DNA from: an uncultured Dysgonomonas sp.
GTDB taxonomy: Bacteria; Bacteroidota; Bacteroidia; Bacteroidales; Dysgonomonadaceae
Reading direction: 5' to 3'
Assembly: GCF_934668725.1 (NCBI RefSeq)
Contig: NZ_CAKUOF010000017.1
Location: 1 to 64,000, forward strand
Length of the DNA: 64,000 nucleotides
The position numbers and the translations under genes were made by a program. The first letter of the stretch is position 1. Every line of letters starts with the position of its first letter. Shown here piece by piece: positions 36,491 to 45,766 of this stretch. The notes beneath the pieces were generated by a model. It did no database searches. It worked only from the letters and a program-made list of their open reading frames with translations, and was not told where the DNA came from.

Positions 36491-37126
36491 ATGCTTGATA
36501 CTATACTAAAAGGAATATTCATAGGACTATTAGTCTCAGCACCTATGGGTCCCATAGGCGTCTTATGCATACAAAGAACTTTGAACGAAGGTCGGCTTCA
36601 CGGATTTATATCGGGATTAGGAGCCTCTTTATCAGACATTGTATATGCCATAATATCAGGATTGGGAATTAGTTTTGTTATGGATTTTGTAGAAGAAAAT
36701 CATTATCCGCTACAAATAGCTGGTAGTTTTCTTCTTCTTATTGCTGGCTACTATATTTATCGATCTAATCCGGCAAAAAAATTATTTAGACAAGATGAAA
36801 AGACATCTCCTTATTGGAAAAACCTGGTTTCTTCATTTTTCATAAATCTGACAAACATAGGCATCTTATTTTTCTTCATAGCTATGTTTGCACGCTTCAA
36901 TTTTATAGATGCTAACAACTCATCAAAAAATATAGTTGGAATTTTATCTATTGGCTTAGGTACAGTTATCTGGTGGCTACTCGTATCTACCGTTGTTGAT
37001 AAAGTTCGATCAAAATTTAATCCAAGAGGGCTCAAGATATTTAATAATATTCTAGGGATAATATTGTTTACAATAGGTGTTGTGGGATTAATAACTGCAG
37101 CCTACACTTTATTTGAAAGGGTATAG
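36491..37126 (+). CDS. LysE/RhtB family exporter
   Basis: A 211-residue inner-membrane protein with about six hydrophobic helices. The N-terminus GIFIGLLVSAPMGPIGVLCIQRTLNEG is the LysE signature (PMGPIGVLCIQRTL). These carriers export amino acids or related metabolites. The substrate is not decidable. It has its own promoter and a bidirectional terminator 31 nt after the stop, so it is a single-gene unit facing the nuo operon. Confidence 0.88.
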   Translation: MLDTILKGIFIGLLVSAPMGPIGVLCIQRTLNEGRLHGFISGLGASLSDIVYAIISGLGISFVMDFVEENHYPLQIAGSFLLLIAGYYIYRSNPAKKLFRQDEKTSPYWKNLVSSFFINLTNIGILFFFIAMFARFNFIDANNSSKNIVGILSIGLGTVIWWLLVSTVVDKVRSKFNPRGLKIFNNILGIILFTIGVVGLITAAYTLFERV

Positions 37127-37156
37127 TCCAAGGATTATTTAAAATCCTACTCAAAA

Positions 37157-37192
37157 TAAAAGAGTGAATACAAATTGTATTCACTCTTTTTT
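37157..37192. terminator. Bidirectional terminator, LysE gene / nuo operon end
   Basis: AAAAGAGTGAATACAA pairs with TTGTATTCACTCTTTT around a minimal loop, flanked by A- and T-runs. It lies between convergent LysE (+) and nuoN (-). Confidence 0.9.
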
Positions 37193-37230
37193 CTTAAACA
37201 ATATATCTTCTAAAATTATTATATTCAGGG

Positions 37231-38628
37231 TTATAATGATAAATTCATTATAATAGAAGGATAAATACCTAAAATCAGATTAAGTATTATAGCTATAGTA
37301 GCTACGAGAACGTATCTAACAGGTACTTTTAATGCTCCTTCACTTGATGGCTCTTGAGTGAACATCACATTAGCCGTACCAAAGTAATAGAAGATAGCGA
37401 TAATCGAATTAATTATACCAAATATTACAAGAATTAAATATCCGGCATCTACCATCTGGGTAAACATAAACAGTTTAGCAAAGAAGCCAGCAAATACGGG
37501 TATACCTCCTAAAGAAACCAAAGCACAGGTTAGGATTCCAGCCATTAAAGGATTCCGTCTGGCTAATCCATAAAGATTCTCTATATTTTCGTGGCCTTTA
37601 CCCTCGCTTACAGCCATAATTACAGCAAAAGCTGCAATACCGGCCAATGAGTAAGCAGCTGCATAATACAATAAACTATTTGTTGCATTACTACTGTTAG
37701 AAAGTAAATCCATCATCATAAATCCGGCATGAGATATCCCGGAGTACGCCATCATTCGCTTTAAGCTTTTTTGGTTTAAAGCAGTAATATTTCCAACTGT
37801 GAGAGATAGTATAGAGAATACAACAATTGATATTTGTACAGCAGGAGTCATTGCAACTCCGAATATGACTACAGATTTATATAGAGCTGCAATTGCAGCA
37901 ACCTTTACTAAGGTACTCATCAGCGTTGTAACCAATGTAGGCGAACCTTCGTACACATCGGGTGCCCAAAAATGAAAAGGAACTACCGAAGCTTTAAATA
38001 AAAGACCAACGAGAATCATTACAAATCCCAAATTAAACCATATAGGCAATGAATCACCACTTTTTATAACAGATAGTATGGTTATAGTTTCTATATCAAA
38101 AGAGCCTATTGCTCCATAAACCAAAGCTATACCAAATAGTATAAAACTCGAGGCAAAAGCTCCCATTATAAAATACTTCATTCCTGCTTCATTACTACTC
38201 ACTCTTGCCGGACTACTCGATGCCAATACATAAGCTGAGATAGATAATACTTCGATACCAATAAAAAACATCGAAAGATTACCGAATGAAACCATAGCTA
38301 TTGCTCCTGCTAAAAGGAAAATTTTAAGAGATACATAATCTGCAATCTTCTCTATTTTGTCCTTGTAAAATTCAGGACTCATTGCAATAATTAAAGTTGC
38401 AAGAGTAATAAACAATATAGAAAAACCTCGAGAGTAACTGGTACTTACAATCATATTATAACTATCGGCATAGAAAAATGATTCACCCGAATAAAATTCA
38501 GCAACAGTCATTCCCAATATACCCAATAACACTAATAGGGTTAAAGGGACAAGTATTTTTCTCAAATTTAAAATCTCTAATAAAAGACAAACAATGCCCA
38601 ATCCAGAGACAGCTATCAATGTACTCAT
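37231..38628 (-). CDS. nuoN: NADH-quinone oxidoreductase subunit N
   Basis: NuoN is one of three antiporter-like proton-pumping subunits in the membrane arm of complex I. The 465-residue product has about 14 hydrophobic helices and the proton-channel signature (KASVVPFHFWAPDVYEGSPT, with FMMMDLLS and ALVSLGGIPVFAGFFAK). It is the last gene of the nuo operon; the gap after nuoM (106 nt) contains a micro-palindrome. Confidence 0.94.
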   Translation of the reverse strand: MSTLIAVSGLGIVCLLLEILNLRKILVPLTLLVLLGILGMTVAEFYSGESFFYADSYNMIVSTSYSRGFSILFITLATLIIAMSPEFYKDKIEKIADYVSLKIFLLAGAIAMVSFGNLSMFFIGIEVLSISAYVLASSSPARVSSNEAGMKYFIMGAFASSFILFGIALVYGAIGSFDIETITILSVIKSGDSLPIWFNLGFVMILVGLLFKASVVPFHFWAPDVYEGSPTLVTTLMSTLVKVAAIAALYKSVVIFGVAMTPAVQISIVVFSILSLTVGNITALNQKSLKRMMAYSGISHAGFMMMDLLSNSSNATNSLLYYAAAYSLAGIAAFAVIMAVSEGKGHENIENLYGLARRNPLMAGILTCALVSLGGIPVFAGFFAKLFMFTQMVDAGYLILVIFGIINSIIAIFYYFGTANVMFTQEPSSEGALKVPVRYVLVATIAIILNLILGIYPSIIMNLSL

Positions 38629-38658
38629 TATATATTTTAGCTAAACAGTTATCTATTT

Positions 38659-38673
38659 AAGGATTCAAACCTT
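38659..38673. repeat. Micro-palindrome in the nuoM-nuoN gap
   Basis: AAGGATTCAAACCTT, with one internal mismatch, followed on the plus strand by TTTATTTCTTTAG. The same downstream 13 bases follow the copy at 40186-40198. Confidence 0.6.
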
Positions 38674-38734
38674 TTTATTTCTTTAGTTACGTAATTAATC
38701 AACCGATGATAATTTGGAAACTATATCTTTGAAC

Positions 38735-40168
38735 TTATCTATTAACATACATCAATATCTCTTGAAGACTGGGCGATACCAAATCGACAATAGGCTTAGA
38801 GTACAAACCGAAAAACAATAAAACAGCGGCCAAAACAATAAAAACAAGGCCCTCATTTACAGTTAAATCAGCAAATACTTTATTGCGTGATTCTCCAAGC
38901 ATTACATGTTGATACATGTGCAACATAAAGAATGCACCTAAAAACATAGATGTACCTATAAAAATAGTATACCAAATACTTACTTGATATAAGCCGTACA
39001 TAATTGTCAATTCACCTACAAAGTTAAAAGACAAGGGTATAGCTATAGAAGCCATTATCATAAGGAAAAATGCTATTGTAAACTTAGGTGCCAAGCCTTT
39101 AATTCCCCCCATTTGACTGATCAAAGGAGTATTGAATCGTCTGTATATAACTTCAGATCCAAAGAAAAGTCCCACAACTCCAAAACCATGAGCTACCATT
39201 AGCAATACTGCTCCTTGAATACCATCCATCGTTAATGCATATATTCCGGCCGCAATAAATCCAACGTGAGCTAAAGATGCATAAGCAAAAAATCGCTTTA
39301 GGTTATCCTGCTTAAGAGCTACAATAGAACCATAAATTACACCGATTATCGACAAGGTCAAGACAATCGTCTGCATACTATGAGCAGCATGAGGAGCAAT
39401 AGGTAACTGCCAACGAATAGCGCTATACAATGCCATTTTAGACATCAAAGCTCCTAAAAGCAATGTACCTACTAGAGGAGCTTTCTGATATACATTTGCC
39501 TGCCAAGTATGAAATGGGAAAATTGGAATTTTAATCGCATATGCAAAAAAGAAAGCTAAGAAAATCCATAATTGTTCAGTCTCACTCAAGTTAGCATTGT
39601 ATAAATCGTGCAATTGGAAACTTCCTGTTTTCGTATACAAGTATATAATGGCTCCCAACATAAAAAGAGAACCTGCAAATGTATAAATGAAAAATGTCAT
39701 TGCTGATCTTCTCCGTTTTGATTTCGAACCATTTCCCCATAATACTACAATAAAATAAATTGGTATTAGAGATAATTCCCAAAACACGTAGTATAATAAA
39801 GCATCACTGCTTAAAAATACTCCAGTCATAGCAAACGCCATAAACAGAATTAAGCTATAGAGTAATTTTTCGAACGGAACTGTATGTGATACAGCTGTAA
39901 GTAAAATAATCGGTAACAATATAGAAGTTAGCAATACCATCACTAGGGATAAACCGTCAGCTTTAAGCGAAAACATCACCGATGGGCTATTGATCCACTG
40001 AACACTAAAATTTGCTCCTGTATCGTGATATTCTAATAATAAAGCAATAGAAAATATTGCAGTTATTACAGCAAACAACATAGCCACTTTAGGAGCCCAT
40101 TTATTTCCTGAAAGATAAGTAAGAATTGCACCTACTAATAGAATGATTAATATAATAGCGATATTCAT
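38735..40168 (-). CDS. nuoM: NADH-quinone oxidoreductase subunit M
   Basis: NuoM is an antiporter-like pump subunit of complex I. The 477-residue product has about 14 transmembrane helices and family signatures KIPIFPFHTWQANVYQKAP, YASLAHVGFIAAGI and FNFVGELTIM. Its ATG is preceded by 17 nt and then a perfect micro-palindrome. The product is about 30 residues shorter than E. coli NuoM, within the family range. Confidence 0.94.
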   Translation of the reverse strand: MNIAIILIILLVGAILTYLSGNKWAPKVAMLFAVITAIFSIALLLEYHDTGANFSVQWINSPSVMFSLKADGLSLVMVLLTSILLPIILLTAVSHTVPFEKLLYSLILFMAFAMTGVFLSSDALLYYVFWELSLIPIYFIVVLWGNGSKSKRRRSAMTFFIYTFAGSLFMLGAIIYLYTKTGSFQLHDLYNANLSETEQLWIFLAFFFAYAIKIPIFPFHTWQANVYQKAPLVGTLLLGALMSKMALYSAIRWQLPIAPHAAHSMQTIVLTLSIIGVIYGSIVALKQDNLKRFFAYASLAHVGFIAAGIYALTMDGIQGAVLLMVAHGFGVVGLFFGSEVIYRRFNTPLISQMGGIKGLAPKFTIAFFLMIMASIAIPLSFNFVGELTIMYGLYQVSIWYTIFIGTSMFLGAFFMLHMYQHVMLGESRNKVFADLTVNEGLVFIVLAAVLLFFGLYSKPIVDLVSPSLQEILMYVNR

Positions 40169-40185
40169 GTCTCTTTTTTAATTTT

Positions 40186-40198
40186 AGGTCTCAGACCT
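40186..40198. repeat. Micro-palindrome AGGTCTCAGACCT upstream of nuoM
   Basis: A perfect 6-bp inverted repeat with 1-nt centre, identical to the copy upstream of porU. On the plus strand TTTATTTCTTTAG follows, as at 38659. Confidence 0.72.
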
Positions 40199-40275
40199 TT
40201 TTATTTCTTTAGAAATTATGACAAATTATAGTTGTTATAATTTTGAATATATCATTAACTAGCTGAAATTATTAC

Positions 40276-42168
40276 TTAAGTCAGAAATAAATAGATTACC
40301 AGCGCGCAAAATCCTACAACAAAGAATGACAGGTAAAAACCGACACTTCCGTTCTGTAAAGCTTTTGCCGGAGCAGATAACCCTTTAGCTACTAAAGCAA
40401 AGCCAAATACAACTCCTGTTATTATACTTTCCACAACATTTTTAAAGAAGCTAGCCATAGCATATATGGGCTTTATAAATATTGAGTTATATATTTCGTC
40501 GATATAATATTTATTGTAAAGTACCTTAGCAAATCCTCTAATTTTATCATCTTCTTCGGGAACAGCCGATTTAGTCATATACTTATAATAAGCGAGACTC
40601 AAACCAATAAGAGCGATTAGTGTAGAAACACCCATGAAGACCAACTGCTCTGTTGAGAATCCATGTGCTTCGACAGTACCTCCTTCACCTGAGAATATAG
40701 GAGACAGATAATGATTCAACCAACTATATCCAAATGGTAAACTTATAAGACCACCCACTGTAGCCAACACAGCTAACACAATAAGTGGGATAGTCATTGT
40801 TGACGGAGACTCATGTAAATGCTTCTTTTGTTCGGCAGTACCTCTAAATTCTTTGAAGAATGTTAGATACAACACTCGGAACATATAGAACGCAGTTAGC
40901 AATGATGCCAACATTGCAACCACCCAAAGTATAGGACTATTTTGGAAGGCAACCAACATTATTTCGTCTTTCGAGAAGAAACCTGCAAATGGGGGGATTC
41001 CCGAAATTGATAATGTAGAAATAAGGAATGTAATATAAGTAATTGACATAACTCCTTTTAATCCACCCATCTTTCTCATATCCTGCTCACCTCCCATTGC
41101 ATGGATAACTGAACCTGATCCCAAGAATAAACAAGCTTTAAAGAAAGCATGCGTAATTACATGGAATACCGCCACCTCATAAGCACCAAGTCCTAAAGCC
41201 AAAAACATAAGGCCTAATTGGGATACAGTAGAGTATGCCAGTACTTTTTTAATATCTGTCTGCATAATACCTATCGAAGCTGCAAACAATGCAGTTATTG
41301 CACCAATAACAGCTATAAAATATTGTATATCAGGTGTTAAATCAAACAGGAAATTTAATCGTGTAATCATAAATATACCTGCTGTTACCATCGTTGCGGC
41401 ATGTATTAATGCAGAAACAGGTGTTGGACCAGCCATTGCATCAGGTAACCAAGTATATAGAGGTATTTGAGCACTTTTACCCATAGCTCCAACAAATAAA
41501 CAGAAAGCAGCTACGCCCAATAAAGCGGAAACTTCTGGACTGGTAGTTGTAGACAATGCAAGTTTTAATGTTGCGAAATCTACAGTATTAAATAAATACG
41601 CTAATGTAAAGACTCCGGTTAAGAAACCTAAATCCCCTATCCTATTCATTATAAATGCCTTTTTAGCAGCATCATTAAATTCTTGATTCTTATACCAAAA
41701 TCCAATCAATAAGTATGAACACAATCCAACGCCTTCCCATCCGATAAACATTACCAGAAGATTATTGGCTGTTACCAGCACAATCATAAAGAAGATAAAC
41801 AGATTGAGGTATGAGAAAAAGCGATCTACATTCTCATCATCATGCATATATCCTATCGAATAGATATGTATCAAAGCCCCGATACCTGTCACAACTAATA
41901 ACCATAGCAAAGAAAGCTGATCGAGAACAAAAGCTAGGTTCACAGAGAATTTACCGAAAGCCACCCATTCACAAAGGTGAACTTCTATAGCCTGTCCGGT
42001 TGAAAGAATCTGTATAAAATAAAAGAGAGAGATTGCAAAACTACCAGTTACCGCTAGTGTAGCAATTATACCAGGTAACGAACGTCCAATCTTTTTACCT
42101 ACACTCAGATTGATTAAGAAACCAACCAGAGGAAAAATTAAAAGTAATAATACTAACCCTGTTTCCAT
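40276..42168 (-). CDS. nuoL: NADH-quinone oxidoreductase subunit L
   Basis: NuoL is the distal antiporter-like subunit, whose long lateral helix spans the membrane arm. The 630-residue product has the pump signature KSAQIPLYTWLPDAMAGPTPVSALIHAATMV and the C-terminal half typical of the lateral helix and final TM segment (GLSAPAKALQNGSVGFY). Length is normal. It follows nuoK by only 6 nt, so the two are tightly coupled. Confidence 0.95.
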   Translation of the reverse strand: METGLVLLLLIFPLVGFLINLSVGKKIGRSLPGIIATLAVTGSFAISLFYFIQILSTGQAIEVHLCEWVAFGKFSVNLAFVLDQLSLLWLLVVTGIGALIHIYSIGYMHDDENVDRFFSYLNLFIFFMIVLVTANNLLVMFIGWEGVGLCSYLLIGFWYKNQEFNDAAKKAFIMNRIGDLGFLTGVFTLAYLFNTVDFATLKLALSTTTSPEVSALLGVAAFCLFVGAMGKSAQIPLYTWLPDAMAGPTPVSALIHAATMVTAGIFMITRLNFLFDLTPDIQYFIAVIGAITALFAASIGIMQTDIKKVLAYSTVSQLGLMFLALGLGAYEVAVFHVITHAFFKACLFLGSGSVIHAMGGEQDMRKMGGLKGVMSITYITFLISTLSISGIPPFAGFFSKDEIMLVAFQNSPILWVVAMLASLLTAFYMFRVLYLTFFKEFRGTAEQKKHLHESPSTMTIPLIVLAVLATVGGLISLPFGYSWLNHYLSPIFSGEGGTVEAHGFSTEQLVFMGVSTLIALIGLSLAYYKYMTKSAVPEEDDKIRGFAKVLYNKYYIDEIYNSIFIKPIYAMASFFKNVVESIITGVVFGFALVAKGLSAPAKALQNGSVGFYLSFFVVGFCALVIYLFLT

Positions 42169-42174
42169 TCAAAA

Positions 42175-42495
42175 TTACCCTTTCAAGTTTTTTAATTTAT
42201 CGATATCAATAGAACCGATATTTCTATAGATTGAGACTAATATAGCCAACCCTACTGCAACTTCTGCTGCTGCAACTGCCATCGCAAAGATGACAAAAAC
42301 CTGCCCGCTTGCATCCTGATGATAAACCGAAAATACGGCTAACAACAAATTTGCTGCTGCGAGCATTAATTCTACCGACATCAGCATTACTATTGTACTG
42401 CGTCGATACAGAATACCAAGTACACCTACACAAAACAATAGTGTCGACAGATAGATGTAATTATTAATACCAACTTGTTCTAATATATCCAGCAT
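42175..42495 (-). CDS. nuoK: NADH-quinone oxidoreductase subunit K
   Basis: NuoK is a small three-helix membrane subunit. The 106-residue product has conserved acidic residues in VMLMSVELMLAAANLLL and VAAAEVAVGLAILVSI, which are proton-pathway glutamates of the family. It lies 3 nt after nuoJ and 6 nt before nuoL. Confidence 0.94.
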   Translation of the reverse strand: MLDILEQVGINNYIYLSTLLFCVGVLGILYRRSTIVMLMSVELMLAAANLLLAVFSVYHQDASGQVFVIFAMAVAAAEVAVGLAILVSIYRNIGSIDIDKLKNLKG

Positions 42496-42498
42496 ATC

Positions 42499-43002
42499 TT
42501 AAGCTTTTTTCTCTCTTTTTGAAATCAATACAGCCCCAATCATCGCAGTAATAAGCAAGATGGATGCAAATTCGAATGGCACTAAATATTCGTCAAGTAG
42601 TACTTGTCCTATAACTTCAACCGACTGAAAGTCTATATTGGCAGTTTTATAAGATTCTATTGTAATATTTGCTTTCAGAAACACAGCCAATATTACAATT
42701 GCGGTTAAACATCCCGCTACTACAGCAGCAATACGGCTAGCTATTTTTTTCTTCGGTTCATGCTGATCACTCAAATTCATAAGCATCAATGTAAATAGCA
42801 ATAATATCATAATAGCACCTGTATATACGATAATATGTACTACGGATAAAAATTGTGCATTAAGCATTAGAAAATGACCTGCAATTGAAAAAAAGCAGAT
42901 AACCATATAAATAGCACTATGTATAGGATTTTTTGCAAGAACTGTCAAAATACCAGTACCTAGAGTAATTGTTGCCAGAATATAAAAAATTATCGTTATC
43001 AT
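42499..43002 (-). CDS. nuoJ: NADH-quinone oxidoreductase subunit J
   Basis: NuoJ is a five-helix membrane subunit of complex I at the junction with the peripheral arm. The 167-residue product shows NPIHSAIYMVICFFSIAG and VHIIVYTGAIMILLLFTLMLMNL, both family hallmarks. Its end sits 3 nt before nuoK. A micro-palindrome precedes the ATG in the 37-nt gap after nuoI. Confidence 0.93.
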   Translation of the reverse strand: MITIIFYILATITLGTGILTVLAKNPIHSAIYMVICFFSIAGHFLMLNAQFLSVVHIIVYTGAIMILLLFTLMLMNLSDQHEPKKKIASRIAAVVAGCLTAIVILAVFLKANITIESYKTANIDFQSVEVIGQVLLDEYLVPFEFASILLITAMIGAVLISKREKKA

Positions 43003-43015
43003 TTTATATATGTTA

Positions 43016-43028
43016 AGATCACAGACCT
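43016..43028. repeat. Micro-palindrome in the nuoI-nuoJ gap
   Basis: AGATCACAGACCT has one mismatch in the arms. In the nuo sense it reads AGGTCTGTGATCT, a one-to-two base variant of the porU and nuoM copies. Confidence 0.55.
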
Positions 43029-43039
43029 AATTTAACTCG

Positions 43040-43594
43040 TTATTCTTTTATTGGTTTAAGCCCTTCAAACTTTCCAGACTTTCCATCTTCTACTGAAATT
43101 ACCAATTTATCTTTTCCGTAGATAAAGTTTTGTCTCGTTATATCCGGTTTTACATGCTTTTGAGACTTAGTCAAATAGATTGCATCTTTTGGACAGGCTT
43201 CTTCACACAATCCGCAAAAAATACAACGCAACATATTAATTTCATAAATAGCTGCATATTTTTCTTCACGATACAAGTGCATTTCATCCTTGGTGCGTTC
43301 AGCCGCTTTCATCGTAATAGCTTCTGCGGGACATGACAGAGCACATAGCCCACAAGCAGTACAACGTTCGCGCCCCTCTTCATCTCTCATCAATACATGT
43401 TGTCCTCTGTAAACAGGACTGTATTCTCGTTTTTGTTCTGGATATTGTACAGTCACTTTTTTTGAAAAAAAATGCTTGATAGTAATCATCATTCCTTTAA
43501 ATATCGCAATAAGATAAAGACGTTCCCAAAAAGTCATTTCTTTATTTGAGGCAACAGCCTTTCTTCCCGATAATGATATATTTTCTATTGCCAT
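43040..43594 (-). CDS. nuoI: NADH-quinone oxidoreductase subunit I
   Basis: NuoI carries two [4Fe-4S] clusters (N6a/N6b) that pass electrons towards the quinone site. The 184-residue product has both motifs, CTACGLCALSCPAEAI and CIFCGLCEEACPKDAI. The N-terminus (about 20-45) forms the hydrophobic anchoring part. It follows nuoH by 9 nt. Confidence 0.95.
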   Translation of the reverse strand: MAIENISLSGRKAVASNKEMTFWERLYLIAIFKGMMITIKHFFSKKVTVQYPEQKREYSPVYRGQHVLMRDEEGRERCTACGLCALSCPAEAITMKAAERTKDEMHLYREEKYAAIYEINMLRCIFCGLCEEACPKDAIYLTKSQKHVKPDITRQNFIYGKDKLVISVEDGKSGKFEGLKPIKE

Positions 43595-43603
43595 AGCGAG
43601 TAA

Positions 43604-44635
43604 TTATTTAAAAATCAAAACCAATACGCCCACCAACAAAATATTGAATAATGCTAATGGAAACAATATTTTCCAGCCCAATCTCATTAACTGATCGTAT
43701 CTGAAACGAGGAATAGTCCATCGTATCCACATATAAAAGAATATGAAAAATGATATTTTAACTAACAAAGATAAAAGAGCTAAGACATTTGCCATATTTA
43801 CTCCCCAATTATCAGCAACCCACTCCATTCCAGGATAATTATATCCTCCAAAAAATAGGATTGAAATCAGTGCTGATGAGAAGAACATACTTACATATTC
43901 GGAGAACATATAAAATCCCATCTTCATGGAAGAAAATTCTGTATGGTGTCCGTTAACCAACTCCGACTCACATTCAGCCAAATCGAAAGGTGTACGGTTA
44001 CACTCAGCAAAGGAACAAATCAAGAATATAAGTAATGTTAGAGGTTGATAAAATGCATTCCAACCAAAACCGGCCTGTTGTTCAGTTATTTCACGAAGAC
44101 TTAATGTTCCTGTCATCATTACCAACGCTATCAATGACAAGCCCATTGCAACTTCATATGAAATCATCTGAGCTCCTGCACGTATACCACCTAGTAACGA
44201 GAACTTATTATTAGATGCCCATGCACCTATTACTATACCATAGATAGCAGTAGACATAACAGCTACAACATAAAGAAGTGCAATGTTTACATCTGCTACC
44301 TGAGGAATATATTCTACACCTGCAATTACAAATTTATTTGCCCAAGGAATAATAGCACTACCAAGAAGAGATACTATCATGGCGACAGCGGGTCCAACAG
44401 TAAATAAGATTTTATTAGGTGTATCGGGCATAAACTCCTCTTTCGAGAAAAGCTTGGCTCCATCAGCCAATGGTTGTAAGATTCCAAATATCCCAGCACG
44501 GTTAGGACCATATCGGTCTTGTATAAAGCCTGCAATTTTACGCTCAGCCAAAGTCGAATACAATGCAAAAAACATTGTAACGGCAAAGACTATTACAATA
44601 AGAATAAGCTTTTCTAATATAAATGAAATTTCCAT
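43604..44635 (-). CDS. nuoH: NADH-quinone oxidoreductase subunit H
   Basis: NuoH is the membrane subunit forming the quinone-binding pocket together with NuoB and NuoD. The 343-residue product has RKIAGFIQDRYGPNRAGIFG (near residue 31) and the ECNRTPFDLAECESELV loop, both diagnostic. About eight transmembrane helices are visible. It follows the short nuoG with a 78-nt gap and precedes nuoI by 9 nt. Confidence 0.95.
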   Translation of the reverse strand: MEISFILEKLILIVIVFAVTMFFALYSTLAERKIAGFIQDRYGPNRAGIFGILQPLADGAKLFSKEEFMPDTPNKILFTVGPAVAMIVSLLGSAIIPWANKFVIAGVEYIPQVADVNIALLYVVAVMSTAIYGIVIGAWASNNKFSLLGGIRAGAQMISYEVAMGLSLIALVMMTGTLSLREITEQQAGFGWNAFYQPLTLLIFLICSFAECNRTPFDLAECESELVNGHHTEFSSMKMGFYMFSEYVSMFFSSALISILFFGGYNYPGMEWVADNWGVNMANVLALLSLLVKISFFIFFYMWIRWTIPRFRYDQLMRLGWKILFPLALFNILLVGVLVLIFK

Positions 44636-44713
44636 ATTACTCTAAGTCGTTTCAACTATTTATTATCAGTTTTAAACTAGCTATAACCTTTATTGGCTAT
44701 CCATAGTTTAACC

Positions 44714-45760
44714 TTATTGTTCTTTTACTTCTTTTATTGCTTCTAATTCAACAGCATCATAAGGTATAGCAGGCATACTTATTTTCTTTTCGTCCTGCTC
44801 ACGACCTTCTAAAATAAGTTCATCAGCATCTATATGCACCTTTTTCAAGGGACGTGTATAATTATTTATATTAAGTACAGATGGTTTCTCAAATTTACGG
44901 GGACCTTCAATCACCCAGTCTTCTGCATTTTTATGGTGGAAACGGCAATCGTTACAAATAAACTCATCTACTTCATGATATACATCTTTACGACCTGTAA
45001 CCCGCTGTACTTTATCTCCAAACATCCAAAGGGTTACTTTCCCCGAACATTTAGGGCAATCACGATGTGCATTGTAGGGCTTATTAAACCATACGCGAGA
45101 TTCAAAACGGAAAGTTTTATCAGTTAACGCTCCTACAGGGCAAACATCAATCATATTTCCAGAGAAATCATTATCGATAGCTTTAGATATATAAGTTGAT
45201 ATCTGAGCATGGTCACCACGTCCTACAACACCATGTACACGTTCTGGTGTAAGTTGATCCGCCAATTTTACGCAGCGGTAACAAAGCACACAACGATTCA
45301 TGTGTAGTTGTATGTATGGACCAATATCCTCTGGCTCAAATGTTCTTCTTGGCTCTTTATAGCGGGTTTTGAAGTTCTTGTTTCCATAAGCTAGATTTTG
45401 CAAATCACATTCACCTGCCTGATCACACACTGGACAATCTAGAGGATGATTAATCAACAAAAATTCGCTTACAGCTCTACGAGCTTCTAAAGCTTTAGGA
45501 GATGTAGCACTTTTCACTTCCATTCCATCCTGAACTGCTGTGACACATGATGGTTGTAATTTAGGCATAGGGCGAGGATCTTTTTCGCTCCCCTTACTTA
45601 TCTCTACTAAACAACAACGACATTTGCCACCACAATCTTTCAGTTTAGAATAGTAACACATGGTAGGAGGAACACTAGGTCCACCAATAGCACGTGCTGC
45701 TTCCAACACAGTAGTACCGGCTTCTACCTCTATTGTATGTCCATCTATTGTAATTTTCAT
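44714..45760 (-). CDS. nuoG: NADH-quinone oxidoreductase subunit G, short form
   Basis: NuoG carries Fe-S clusters in the peripheral arm. This product has 348 residues, whereas E. coli NuoG has about 900. It keeps the N-terminal [2Fe-2S] ferredoxin domain (MCYYSKLKDCGGKCRCCLVEI), the His/Cys cluster (CPVCDQAGECDLQNLAYG), the [4Fe-4S] region (NRCVLCYRCVK, IDVCPVGALT) and a final cysteine set (CPKCSGKV, ICNDCRFHH). The large molybdopterin-like C-terminal domain is missing. The frame is intact and nuoH follows directly, so it is a natural short form, as in other Bacteroidota, not a broken gene. Confidence 0.9.
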   Translation of the reverse strand: MKITIDGHTIEVEAGTTVLEAARAIGGPSVPPTMCYYSKLKDCGGKCRCCLVEISKGSEKDPRPMPKLQPSCVTAVQDGMEVKSATSPKALEARRAVSEFLLINHPLDCPVCDQAGECDLQNLAYGNKNFKTRYKEPRRTFEPEDIGPYIQLHMNRCVLCYRCVKLADQLTPERVHGVVGRGDHAQISTYISKAIDNDFSGNMIDVCPVGALTDKTFRFESRVWFNKPYNAHRDCPKCSGKVTLWMFGDKVQRVTGRKDVYHEVDEFICNDCRFHHKNAEDWVIEGPRKFEKPSVLNINNYTRPLKKVHIDADELILEGREQDEKKISMPAIPYDAVELEAIKEVKEQ

Positions 45761-45766
45761 AGGTAC

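Noticed and set aside
44714..45760. nuoG as a truncated pseudogene
   Set aside because: The frame is intact with all N-terminal cluster cysteines, nuoH follows 78 nt later without remnant sequence, and short NuoG forms are known in Bacteroidota.
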